Below, in pieces: positions 25,211 to 33,934 of a DNA stretch of 64,000 nt. Location: assembly GCA_947492375.1 (NCBI GenBank), contig CANLMI010000002.1:683529-747528 (forward strand), in the 5' to 3' direction. Both the position numbers and the translations under genes were made by a program. Origin of the DNA: an uncultured Kordiimonas sp. Lineage in GTDB: Bacteria; Pseudomonadota; Alphaproteobacteria; Sphingomonadales; Kordiimonadaceae. Positions within the stretch are counted from its first letter, which is position 1; each line of letters begins with the position of its first letter. A model generated the notes under the pieces. It was not told the origin of the DNA, ran no database searches, and was given only the letters and a program-made list of their open reading frames with translations.

Positions 25211-26104
25211 CTAAAGTTGACCAGATAACTTTTTAATCACAGCGGAGAAGTCCATTCCACCATGACCTTCGCTATCCATGGTGCTGTATATTTCCGCCGA
25301 TACGCGCCCGAGCGGAGTATTTGCATTCACACTTTCAACAGCCTCCATCGCAAGCTTGAGGTCCTTAAGCATAAGGTTTGCGGCAAAACCTGGCGCATAA
25401 TCATTGTTTGCTGGTGATGTTGGCACTGGCCCCGGTACAGGACAATAACTGGTCAAAGACCAACATTGACCCGAGGCATTTGACGCTACATCAAACAAAA
25501 CCTGGTCATCAAGGCCAAGTGCACGACCGAGGTTAAATGCCTCAGATGTTCCAATCATTGAAATCGCAAGCAGCATATTATTACAGATTTTGGCAGCCTG
25601 ACCATTACCGCTGCCCCCTGTATGGACAATCTTGGCGCCCATCGGATCCAATATCGGTTTCGCTCGCTCAAAGGTAGCGACATCGCCGCCCACCATAAAC
25701 GCAAGCGTACCCGCCGCTGCACCACCAACGCCGCCAGACACTGGGGCGTCTATCATTTCAAAACCATTTGCTTTCGCACTTTCAGCAACAGACCGTGCGC
25801 TCGCAACATCAATTGTAGAACTATCGATCATCAAAACGCCTGGCTTTGCAGACGCGAAAACACCGCCATCACCTTCATACACAGTTTTAACAATTGCCCC
25901 AGAAGGCAGCATAGTCACAACAACATCAACGTCATTAACTGCCGCTAAAATCGTGTCAAAGGCTTCACCGCCAGCATCCACTATGGCCGAGCGTGCATCT
26001 TCGCTCAAATCAAAGCCCTTCACTTTAAAACCCGCTTTGATCAGGTTTTTCGCCATAGGAAGGCCCATATTTCCAAGGCCGATGAAAGCTATTGTCTGTG
26101 TCAT
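25211..26104 (-). CDS. mmsB: 3-hydroxyisobutyrate dehydrogenase
   Basis: A 297-aa NAD-dependent enzyme of the beta-hydroxyacid dehydrogenase family. It oxidises 3-hydroxyisobutyrate to methylmalonate semialdehyde in valine degradation. The nucleotide-binding FIGLGNMGLPMAKNLIKAG is at the N-terminus, MIDAPVSGGVGGAAAGTLAFMVGG in the middle, and the catalytic lysine in GNGQAAKICNNMLLA. The ATG at 26104 is chosen: AAGGA lies about 8 nt upstream, and the longer frame adds seven unsupported residues. It is the last gene of the valine cluster. Confidence 0.94.
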   Translation of the reverse strand: MTQTIAFIGLGNMGLPMAKNLIKAGFKVKGFDLSEDARSAIVDAGGEAFDTILAAVNDVDVVVTMLPSGAIVKTVYEGDGGVFASAKPGVLMIDSSTIDVASARSVAESAKANGFEMIDAPVSGGVGGAAAGTLAFMVGGDVATFERAKPILDPMGAKIVHTGGSGNGQAAKICNNMLLAISMIGTSEAFNLGRALGLDDQVLFDVASNASGQCWSLTSYCPVPGPVPTSPANNDYAPGFAANLMLKDLKLAMEAVESVNANTPLGRVSAEIYSTMDSEGHGGMDFSAVIKKLSGQL

Positions 26105-26128
26105 ACCCAATTCCTTAATTTCCAACTC

Positions 26129-27190
26129 TTAACTTAAATTTAGCTCTTCACCAGCAATAGCAAATGCTTTGAAATGCCTTTCCACATCACCACCACTAAT
26201 TTCAGACAAAGATGATGGTACCCAGTTTGGTGTATGGTCTTTATCGATCAAAATAGCTCTGACACCTTCGTGGAAATCATTACCTTCCATCGCACGGCAA
26301 ACAACTCGGAACTCCATCTGCATATTATCCCGGAACCGCTCTGCGGTCGCACCACGTTTAAGTTGTTCAAATGTGATCAAAAGCGACATCGGTGATTTTG
26401 ATTGTAGAATAGAGAGCTGCTTCTGCGCCCATTCACTTTCATCATTTGTAAGACTTAATAGAATATCGTCCAATTTTATCGCATCAAAATGATCATCGAT
26501 CATATCCATTACAGGTACAATCGGTGCTGGCTCAGGGTCAGTATGGAATTCTTTTAAGATAGCATCGACATCATCATTATTTGTAATTTCAGAAGTTGCT
26601 AGCCGATCAATGATTGCCTCTACTTTGTCAGAACCAGTGACATGGCTTGCAATACCAAGTGCATAAAGGTCAGCAGCTTTGGCGCGTGCACCTGTTAGCG
26701 CCAGATACATGCCGCTCTCACCCGGTAAGCGCGGCAAGAACCAACCACCACCAACGTCGGGGAACAAACCAAGGCCAGTTTCCGGCATCGCAAAAAGTGT
26801 TTTTTCAGTTGCAACCCAAAAATCACCCGGGATTGAGACACCAACACCGCCGCCCATCGTAATACCGTCAACTAAACTGATATAGGGTTTCGGGAACTCA
26901 TCTATAAGTACATTCATGACATATTCGTCATGGAAAAAGTCGCGCCATTCTTTCGAGCCATCTTTGAATGACAGAGATACTTTCACCACATCACCGCCGG
27001 CGCAAAATGCTTTTTCACCTGTGCCGATCACAACAACTGCCTGCACAGAAGGCGAAATTGCCCACTCACGTAGTTGCTTCGTGATCAACACACACATATT
27101 ATGGGTGAGGCTGTTGAGCGCCTTTGGCCGATTCAAGGTAATCAGGCCAATATTACCGCGATTTTCAAATAATACTTCTGCGTCATTCAT
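26129..27190 (-). CDS. 3-hydroxyisobutyryl-CoA hydrolase (enoyl-CoA hydratase family)
   Basis: A 353-aa crotonase-fold enzyme that releases CoA from 3-hydroxyisobutyryl-CoA in valine catabolism. GLITLNRPKALNSLTHNM, then GTGEKAFCAGGDV and PYISLVDGITMGGGVGVSIPGDF are the conserved active-site loops, and the long C-terminal half with EFRVVCRAMEGNDFHEGVRAILIDKD is typical of HIBCH. Two ATGs stand in tandem at 27193 and 27190; the second has AAGGA 7 nt upstream. It follows the acyl-CoA dehydrogenase with no gap. It lies between the dehydrogenase and mmsB, consistent with the pathway order. Confidence 0.92.
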   Translation of the reverse strand: MNDAEVLFENRGNIGLITLNRPKALNSLTHNMCVLITKQLREWAISPSVQAVVVIGTGEKAFCAGGDVVKVSLSFKDGSKEWRDFFHDEYVMNVLIDEFPKPYISLVDGITMGGGVGVSIPGDFWVATEKTLFAMPETGLGLFPDVGGGWFLPRLPGESGMYLALTGARAKAADLYALGIASHVTGSDKVEAIIDRLATSEITNNDDVDAILKEFHTDPEPAPIVPVMDMIDDHFDAIKLDDILLSLTNDESEWAQKQLSILQSKSPMSLLITFEQLKRGATAERFRDNMQMEFRVVCRAMEGNDFHEGVRAILIDKDHTPNWVPSSLSEISGGDVERHFKAFAIAGEELNLS

Positions 27191-27193
27191 CAT

Positions 27194-28333
27194 TTAATCC
27201 TTCAAAAGCTCACGGCTGATTACAACGCGCATGATCTCATTGGTTCCTTCCAAAATTTGGTGAACCCTAAGGTCGCGTAAAATCCGCTCTATCGGGTAAT
27301 CCATCAGGTACCCATATCCGCCATGAAGCTGAAGCGAATGATTTACCACATCAAAGCACGTGTCGGTTACAAACCGTTTCGCCATCGCAGCAGCCGAGCC
27401 CGCATCCGGTGCTTTTTCACTAACCTTCTGCGCCGCACCATATAAAAGCAGGCGCGCTGCTTCTAATTCTGTTGCCATATCTGCAAGCTTGAATTGGCTC
27501 GCCTGAAAATCAGCAATTGCTTTGCCGAATTGTTTCCGCTCTTTGGTATAGGTAACCGCTTCATCGAGTGCACGCTGGGCACCACCAAGCGAGCACGCGG
27601 CAATATTCAGCCGCCCGCCATCTAAGCCCTGCATAGCAATCTTAAATCCCTGCCCTTCAGAACCAATAAGATTTTCTGTAGGTATCCGGCAATCATCAAA
27701 CATTACTGCTGACGTTGGCTGACTGTGCCAGCCAAGCTTCTTTTCCTGCGCACCAAACGACAGACCAGGCGTGCCCTTCTCAACCACAAAGCAGCTAATA
27801 CCGCGTGCCCCATCATCGCTCGTCCGCGCCATCACTATATAAAGGTCCGATGTACCACCACCGGAGATAAAAGCCTTGGCACCATTCAGAATATACTCGT
27901 CACCCTCACGCTTTGCTGTGGTTTTCAGGGACGCAGCATCTGAACCAGCCGCAGGTTCAGTGAGGCAATAGCTTGCCATTTTATTGAGCGTTACAAGATC
28001 ACCTAACCATTTATCACGGTGTGTTTCATTTCCGAAACAATCGATCATCCAGGTAGCCATATTATGGATCGAGATCATCGCCGCTGTTGAAGGACACCCC
28101 CTTGAGAGCTGCTCAAAGATTAACACACTATCAACCCGAGTTAAGCCACAACCACCAGCTTCTTCACTCGTGTAAATACTGCCAAAACCTAGCTCACCTG
28201 CTGCTAGTGCAACGTCACGCGGCCATATTTTTTCTTCATCCCACTTATGAGCCTCAGGCACAATAAGGTCATTCGTAAAATTACGCGCCATATCCTGAAT
28301 AGCACGTTGATCTTCATTTAATTTAAAGTCCAA
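27194..28333 (-). CDS. Acyl-CoA dehydrogenase, probable isobutyryl-CoA dehydrogenase
   Basis: A 379-aa FAD enzyme that introduces the alpha-beta double bond in short branched acyl-CoAs. LTEPAAGSDAASLKTTAKREGDEYILNGAKAFISGG is the substrate/FAD loop, LQLHGGYGYLMDYPIERILRDLR is the FAD/CoA contact, and the catalytic base lies in QILEGTNEIMRVV. Neighbours of the valine pathway suggest isobutyryl-CoA as substrate. The start is TTG with AAGGGGG 6-7 nt upstream: a strong site on an unusual start codon. It overlaps nothing and abuts the downstream hydrolase. Length and layout are normal. Confidence 0.92.
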   Translation of the reverse strand: MDFKLNEDQRAIQDMARNFTNDLIVPEAHKWDEEKIWPRDVALAAGELGFGSIYTSEEAGGCGLTRVDSVLIFEQLSRGCPSTAAMISIHNMATWMIDCFGNETHRDKWLGDLVTLNKMASYCLTEPAAGSDAASLKTTAKREGDEYILNGAKAFISGGGTSDLYIVMARTSDDGARGISCFVVEKGTPGLSFGAQEKKLGWHSQPTSAVMFDDCRIPTENLIGSEGQGFKIAMQGLDGGRLNIAACSLGGAQRALDEAVTYTKERKQFGKAIADFQASQFKLADMATELEAARLLLYGAAQKVSEKAPDAGSAAAMAKRFVTDTCFDVVNHSLQLHGGYGYLMDYPIERILRDLRVHQILEGTNEIMRVVISRELLKD

Positions 28334-28392
28334 GATTACCCCCTTGGTTCTTTCTATAATTTTGCCGTACTCAATACGGATACAATATGGAC

Positions 28393-28416
28393 AAAGGGCG
28401 AGAAAACCCGCCCTTT
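28393..28416 (-). terminator. Hairpin after the M16 peptidase gene
   Basis: An 8-bp stem AAAGGGCG/CGCCCTTT (28393-28400, 28409-28416) with an 8-nt loop. It lies between the M16 gene and the acyl-CoA dehydrogenase. The T-run on the minus strand is short (TTT), so it may only attenuate read-through or protect the 3' end. Confidence 0.6.
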
Positions 28417-28424
28417 ATTTTCAG

Positions 28425-31202
28425 TTATTTGTCGATACGGTTACCGTTCGCATCCCAGACTTCGATATTATCAAAGCCTATTGCACGAATACCCGCTTCG
28501 ATTTTACTGCGGTCACCAACGATCAACCATGTCATTTGATCAGGATGCATATAATCCTGTGCAGCTTTATGTACTGTTGGAAGATCAAGCGCATCATAAC
28601 GATCTTTCAATTTCACAACATAATCATTGCTGCGGCCAAACCGTTGGTTAGATAGCAAATTGCCCAGAACCGCATTGGATGTTTCAAACTGGCCAGGAAG
28701 GCTGTTTGTATTATTGTTACGCGAGTTATCAAGCTCGTCCTGACGCGCAGGTGCGTCACTAAGGTAACCTGCAAATTCCTTCTGAAGCTCCAGGATAGAC
28801 TCTTTGGTTTTATCTGTCTGCACTGGCGCAAAGGCAAGCCACATAGCCTGACCACGTGCATCTAGTTTAATTGTACTGGCGCCATAAGACCAACCCTTGT
28901 CTTCACGCAGATTCATATTAACGCGTGCCGTAAACGCACCACCAATAATATCATTTGCTGCCGTAAGTGCGAGATCATCAGCATTACCAGTTGATGGGAA
29001 CAAGTGACCCGCCAAAATAAAGGATTGCGGAGAACCCGGTTTGTCCATAATCACAATGCGTGCAGTATCCGGGATTGAAACAGTGTCAATGTTTTTAACC
29101 GGAATTGTTGAAGTTGGTGCCTTCCAGCTACCAAATGCCTTCTCTAATGCAGGCACTGCTTCCTCTAATGTTACATCACCGACAATAAAGAGGGTTGCAT
29201 TATCAGGGCGTAACCAATCCTTATGAAACTTGATAAGATCACTAGTGGTCATTGAATTAACAGCATCCACGGTACCTGTGCCAGTGAAAGGCGCGCCATA
29301 TGCATGGTCTGCACCATAGATCAACGGCGGTAAGTTACGGAGTGCAAGGCCAATTGGTTGCGCTTTTTCCTGCTGAATACGTGCAAGACGAAGCTGCTTT
29401 TGGCGCGCAAACTCACCCTCATCAAACGCTGGGTTACGAACGACATCAGCAAACAGATCAAGCGATTCTTTTAAGTTGGTCTTCAAAGCAGACATCCGAA
29501 CCTGGCTCATATCCAGATTTGATTGGGTATTAATTGTTGCGCCCAATCCTTCAGATTCCGCTGCAATCTCCAGTGCGCTCCGCTTTTTAGTGCCCTCATC
29601 TAGCATATCAAGCGTCAGGCTTGCAGTGCCAGGCGCCCTACCAAAGTCGGCTGCATAACCAGCGTCAAACTGAAGCGCCATGTTAACAACCGGCACTGTT
29701 GTCCGGTTTGCAAGCACAACTTTCATACCATTCTTGAGCGTTGCCTCACGAATTTCAGGGAAGGTCAATCCCGGTAAATTACCAACCTCAGGTAACTTAG
29801 TCCGATCAACCGTACTTTCAGCAACTTGATATTGACCATAAGGCTTAACCGTAAGCTGGTAATATCCTTTACCCAACCATTCTTTAAAGACAGCTTTAAT
29901 ATCATCTGTGGTCGCAGCATTCATCGAATTCAATGATTTTTCAGCAAAACCCGGGTCACCAGTATAAAGCTCACCCTGAGCAAGCGCAGTTGCTTTACCA
30001 TTAAAGCCGCCAATTTGCTCCAACCCACGAATGATTCTAGCTGAAATCTTAGTCTTAGAGCGTTTAATTTCATCTACTGTTGGGCCGTCTGCAAGAAACT
30101 TCTCTAATTCAGCATTGATCAACCGCTCAGCCTCAACAGGGTCGCTACCATCCTTAAGCGTTACTTGAACTTCAAACATGCTCGCAAGCTCAAACTGCTG
30201 AACAGACACATTCACATTAGATGCAAGCTGATTATTAAATACAAGTGCTTGATAAAGGCGGGAGTTTTTACCGCCACCAAGTATATCAGCCGCAAGGCGC
30301 AACTGCTGTACATCAGAGGAAGCCCTTGGTGCGACAGCCCAATTACGATAAATTCGAACTTGCGGCGCAGATTGGTCGACCATCTCTTCAATGGTGTTCT
30401 CGGTGCGGGTTGGGACCCATGCTTTGTGGTGGCGAAGTGCTGGACCTGCTGGAATATCGCCAAAATATTTCTGCGCCAGCTCCTTAGCCTTCTCAACCGT
30501 TACATCACCTGCAAGAACAAGAACCGTGTTTGCAGACCCATAATATTCCTTGAACCAACTCTGCACGTCCTCAAGCGACGCTGCATCCAAATCTTCCATG
30601 GAACCAATAGTTGAATGACGATAAGGATGGCCTGGTGGGAACAACCCCTCTAACTGACGATATTCAACCGTTCCGTATGGCTGATTATCACCTTGTCGCT
30701 TTTCATTTTGCACAACACCGCGCTGCTCATCGAGGCGCTCCTGTGTTACTGCACCGAGCAAATGCCCCATCCGGTCTGATTCCATCCAAAGCGCCATTTC
30801 AAGCGCAGGTGTCGGGACATTTTCAAAATAATTTGTGCGGTCAAACCATGTTGTACCGTTCATACCTGTGGCACCAACCGCTTCAAATGGTTTGAAATAT
30901 TCATCATTATAATTTTCTGACCCGTTAAACATTAAATGCTCAAACAAGTGTGCGAACCCGCTACGCCCTTCCGGCTCATCTTTTGAACCAACATGATACC
31001 AAACCCCAACAGCAACGATTGGCGCCTTGTGGTCTTCATGCACGATCACGCGCAGGCCATTATCAAGCGTGAATTTCTCATAAGGTATTTTGGCTTCAAT
31101 GCCGGGAGATGTATTTTTTTCTGCACTCGCAGGCAATGTGAGCGCGCCCGCCGTTAGTGCTGTAGCTGTCATAAGTGATACAAGTATTTTTCTGATTTGC
31201 AC
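28425..31202 (-). CDS. M16-family zinc peptidase, exported, two-domain
   Basis: A 925-aa protein with two M16 halves in one chain. The N-terminal part starts with a Sec signal peptide (cleaves after ASA, residue 27) and carries the inverted zinc motif HLFEHLMFNG with an acid further on, so this half is catalytic. The second half (about 490 on) has EGLGATINTQ and similar repeats of the fold but no HxxEH, a typical inactive partner. The start is GTG at 31202: GGAGGA lies 8 nt upstream, and the ORF's upstream extension lacks support. It should act in the periplasm on peptides; the placement inside the valine cluster is unexplained. A hairpin separates it from mmsA. Confidence 0.92.
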   Translation of the reverse strand: MQIRKILVSLMTATALTAGALTLPASAEKNTSPGIEAKIPYEKFTLDNGLRVIVHEDHKAPIVAVGVWYHVGSKDEPEGRSGFAHLFEHLMFNGSENYNDEYFKPFEAVGATGMNGTTWFDRTNYFENVPTPALEMALWMESDRMGHLLGAVTQERLDEQRGVVQNEKRQGDNQPYGTVEYRQLEGLFPPGHPYRHSTIGSMEDLDAASLEDVQSWFKEYYGSANTVLVLAGDVTVEKAKELAQKYFGDIPAGPALRHHKAWVPTRTENTIEEMVDQSAPQVRIYRNWAVAPRASSDVQQLRLAADILGGGKNSRLYQALVFNNQLASNVNVSVQQFELASMFEVQVTLKDGSDPVEAERLINAELEKFLADGPTVDEIKRSKTKISARIIRGLEQIGGFNGKATALAQGELYTGDPGFAEKSLNSMNAATTDDIKAVFKEWLGKGYYQLTVKPYGQYQVAESTVDRTKLPEVGNLPGLTFPEIREATLKNGMKVVLANRTTVPVVNMALQFDAGYAADFGRAPGTASLTLDMLDEGTKKRSALEIAAESEGLGATINTQSNLDMSQVRMSALKTNLKESLDLFADVVRNPAFDEGEFARQKQLRLARIQQEKAQPIGLALRNLPPLIYGADHAYGAPFTGTGTVDAVNSMTTSDLIKFHKDWLRPDNATLFIVGDVTLEEAVPALEKAFGSWKAPTSTIPVKNIDTVSIPDTARIVIMDKPGSPQSFILAGHLFPSTGNADDLALTAANDIIGGAFTARVNMNLREDKGWSYGASTIKLDARGQAMWLAFAPVQTDKTKESILELQKEFAGYLSDAPARQDELDNSRNNNTNSLPGQFETSNAVLGNLLSNQRFGRSNDYVVKLKDRYDALDLPTVHKAAQDYMHPDQMTWLIVGDRSKIEAGIRAIGFDNIEVWDANGNRIDK

Positions 31203-31271
31203 CCTATCTATCCTCCACAAGATTATTGACAAAAGTAATTATTATTTTTTTTAATCGAAACTCAAACATTC

Positions 31272-31295
31272 AAGGTCGGGAATAACCCCGACCTT
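31272..31295 (-). terminator. Hairpin downstream of mmsA
   Basis: A 9-bp perfect stem AAGGTCGGG/CCCGACCTT (31272-31280, 31287-31295) with a 6-nt loop. There is no clear T-run on the minus strand, so it could be a weak terminator or a 3'-end stabiliser between mmsA and the M16 peptidase gene. Confidence 0.55.
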
Positions 31296-31313
31296 GATAT
31301 ACTGGACTATAAC

Positions 31314-32819
31314 TTAGCTATTCAATGTTGGAATTACAAACTCTGCACCAGACCTGATGCCCGTTGGCCAGCGTGATGTAACTGTCTTGGTTTTTGTGAA
31401 GAAACGGACACCTTCCGTACCATGCTGGTTAATGTCACCAAAGGCTGAGCTTTTCCAGCCGCCAAATGTATGGAAAGCAAGCGGCACAGGTATAGGAACA
31501 TTAACACCAACCATTCCCACTTCAACACGATTCACATATTCACGCGCCGTATCACCGTCACGAGTATAGATTGTTGTACCATTACCGAACTCATGATTTG
31601 TCGGCAAAGCAATCGCTTCATCAAAGCTTTCTGCCCGCATAATCTGAAGTGTTGGGCCAAAGATTTCTTCTTTATATGAACGCATTTCGGGTTTCACATT
31701 ATCAAAGAGTGACCCGCCCATATAATAACCTTTTTCAAAGCCTTGCATGTTGTATTCAAACTTACGTCCATCGACTACAATGCTTGTCCCTTCCTGTTCC
31801 GCCAGATCAAGATAGCCACGAACCTTTGCAAGGTGATCAGCGGTTACAAGTGGCCCCATCTCGGCCTGCGGGTCCATAGCATGGCCGATCCTAAGTGCCT
31901 CTACACGTGGTTTCAGCATTTCGACCATCTTATCGGCAACAGCCTTGCCTACAGGTACAGCAACAGAGATCGCCATACAGCGCTCGCCCGCAGAACCGTA
32001 AGCTGCTCCTACAAGGGCATCCGTTACTTGGTCAAGATCAGCGTCTGGCATGACAACCATGTGGTTTTTAGCACCGCCCATTGCCTGGCAACGTTTGCCA
32101 TGTGCAGTTGATGTTGCATATACATATTGAGCAATTGGCGTAGACCCAACAAAAGAAACAGCTTTCACGCGCGGGTCTGTACAAACCGTGTCAACAGCTT
32201 CCTTATCACCGTTCACCACATTAAATACACCGTCTGGTAAACCAGCTTCTTTCCAAAGGTCTGCAAACATTAATGTAACACTTGGATCTTTTTCCGATGG
32301 TTTAAGAATGAATGTGTTACCGCAAGCAATCGCCATACAGCTCATCCAAAGCGGAATCATTGCCGGGAAATTAAAAGGCGTAATTCCAGCAACAACACCA
32401 AGCGGTTTACGCATGGAATACATATCAATGCCTGTTGAAACATTATCGCTATATTCCCCCTTAATCAGATGTGGAATACCTGTTGCAAATTCTGCAACTT
32501 CCAAGCCGCGCTGCACATCGCCTTGTGCATCGGAAAATACCTTACCGTGCTCACTTGACAGAACCTCGGCAAGCTTATCTTTCTCGCGGTAAAGAATATG
32601 AACAAGATTTTGAAGTACACGAGCACGTTTAACGACAGACGTTGCAGCCCATTCTGGAAAAGCCGCCTCAGCATTTGCAATTGCCGCTTCAACCTCTTCT
32701 TTGCTAGCCAGAGCTACTTTACCTTGTTGTTCACCAGTTGACGGATTAAAAATTGGCCCGAAACGACCGGATGTACCCTCAACAGATTTTCCACCGATAT
32801 AATGATGACGATTATACAT
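31314..32819 (-). CDS. mmsA: Methylmalonate-semialdehyde dehydrogenase (CoA-acylating)
   Basis: A 501-aa enzyme that converts methylmalonate semialdehyde to propionyl-CoA, the last step of the valine branch. PLGVVAGITPFNFPAMIPLWM is the family's substrate/coenzyme start, QAMGGAKNHMVVMPDADL the central motif, YGSAGERCMAISVAVPVG carries the catalytic cysteine, and GVNVPIPVPLAFHTFGGWKSS and ADHLAKVRGYLDLAEQEG are diagnostic of the MmsA branch of aldehyde dehydrogenases. GGAG is 7 nt upstream of the ATG. It is divergent from a LysR-type regulator that may control it, and starts the chain mmsA, M16, acyl-CoA dehydrogenase, hydrolase, mmsB. Confidence 0.96.
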   Translation of the reverse strand: MYNRHHYIGGKSVEGTSGRFGPIFNPSTGEQQGKVALASKEEVEAAIANAEAAFPEWAATSVVKRARVLQNLVHILYREKDKLAEVLSSEHGKVFSDAQGDVQRGLEVAEFATGIPHLIKGEYSDNVSTGIDMYSMRKPLGVVAGITPFNFPAMIPLWMSCMAIACGNTFILKPSEKDPSVTLMFADLWKEAGLPDGVFNVVNGDKEAVDTVCTDPRVKAVSFVGSTPIAQYVYATSTAHGKRCQAMGGAKNHMVVMPDADLDQVTDALVGAAYGSAGERCMAISVAVPVGKAVADKMVEMLKPRVEALRIGHAMDPQAEMGPLVTADHLAKVRGYLDLAEQEGTSIVVDGRKFEYNMQGFEKGYYMGGSLFDNVKPEMRSYKEEIFGPTLQIMRAESFDEAIALPTNHEFGNGTTIYTRDGDTAREYVNRVEVGMVGVNVPIPVPLAFHTFGGWKSSAFGDINQHGTEGVRFFTKTKTVTSRWPTGIRSGAEFVIPTLNS

Positions 32820-32972
32820 AACTTTCTCCAGACTTTGAACACCCGGCGATAGATACCCGGATGCGTGCTATACCCCATATTTTAAAATTGATGGGACTAT
32901 ATACTATGCATACTTGCACGTCACTCAGAAGTTATGCATATTTAAATGTGCAAAAATACACAGGTGACTTAA

Positions 32973-33866
32973 ATGTTCAATTGGGATGATCTGCGGTTTT
33001 TTCTGGAACTTGCGCGCAGAAACAAACTTTCAAAAGCTGCACTGAGATTAGGCGTTGAGCATACAACTGTTGCACGGCGCATTGCGGCGCTGGAAACGAA
33101 ATTAAACCTTACGCTTTTTAAACGTATAAACCGCAGCTATCAACTAACTGACGAAGGCAGAAAACTACTTCTTCATGCAGAAGCAATGGAGAAAAACTCG
33201 TTGTCGCTTTTAAGCGAACTTGAACAAACAGAAACAAACCTTGAAGGCAAAATACGCGTTGCAACCCCAGAAGCCTTTGGAAGTCAGTTCCTGGCGAAAC
33301 ACTGCCATGCATTTCAAAAATATTACCCTGGCATATTGTTCGAGCTTGTCGCGGAAACAACAAATATGACAATAAACAGACGTGACGCAGATATTGCCAT
33401 CACACTCGCCAAACCTGAAAGAGGGCGGTTAAAAACTATCAAAGCCGGCAGCTACCGCCTAAGGTTATACGCCGCCCCAAGTTACTTGCAAGGGCACCCA
33501 CCAATAGTAAGGTTGACAGATCTTAATCAACATAATTTCATATGGTACGTCGATGACCTTTTACCCATACCGGAACTCCATATTCTCGATAAGGCAATTC
33601 AAAATCCAAACATTGTTTTCAGTTCAACAAATCTAACCGCACAGGCAAACGCCGCAGATAAAGGCCTTGGAATTGCACTCCTTCCCTGCTTTGTCGGCGA
33701 TCAAATACAGGGCCTAACCACCGTTTTACCTGGAGAACTCTCTATTATGAGAGATTTATGGTTATCTGTGCATGAAGACCAATCTAATCAACCTGTTGTG
33801 GATAAGGCGAGGTTATTTTTATCAAATTTGATCGCAAGTGAACGCCGAACATTAATTGGTACATAG
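32973..33866 (+). CDS. LysR-family transcriptional regulator
   Basis: A 297-aa regulator. The winged helix at the N-terminus (FNWDDLRFFLELARRNKLSKAALRLGVEHTTVARRIAALE) is followed by a substrate-binding domain. The variant start NWDDLRFFLELAR is that of the subgroup resembling GcvA/RbcR-like one-gene regulators. It is divergent from mmsA with 153 nt between, the usual layout for a LysR gene and its target. AGGTGAC lies 5 nt upstream of the ATG. The inducer is unknown; a valine intermediate is a guess from context. The intergenic sequence contains an A+T-rich dyad-like region but I could not fix a T-N11-A box. Confidence 0.9.
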   Translation: MFNWDDLRFFLELARRNKLSKAALRLGVEHTTVARRIAALETKLNLTLFKRINRSYQLTDEGRKLLLHAEAMEKNSLSLLSELEQTETNLEGKIRVATPEAFGSQFLAKHCHAFQKYYPGILFELVAETTNMTINRRDADIAITLAKPERGRLKTIKAGSYRLRLYAAPSYLQGHPPIVRLTDLNQHNFIWYVDDLLPIPELHILDKAIQNPNIVFSSTNLTAQANAADKGLGIALLPCFVGDQIQGLTTVLPGELSIMRDLWLSVHEDQSNQPVVDKARLFLSNLIASERRTLIGT

Positions 33867-33934
33867 CCATAAAGCATACTATGGATTTTATCTGCCCCTG
33901 ACATTTACAAGGGCATAAACAGGCACCTATTTCT

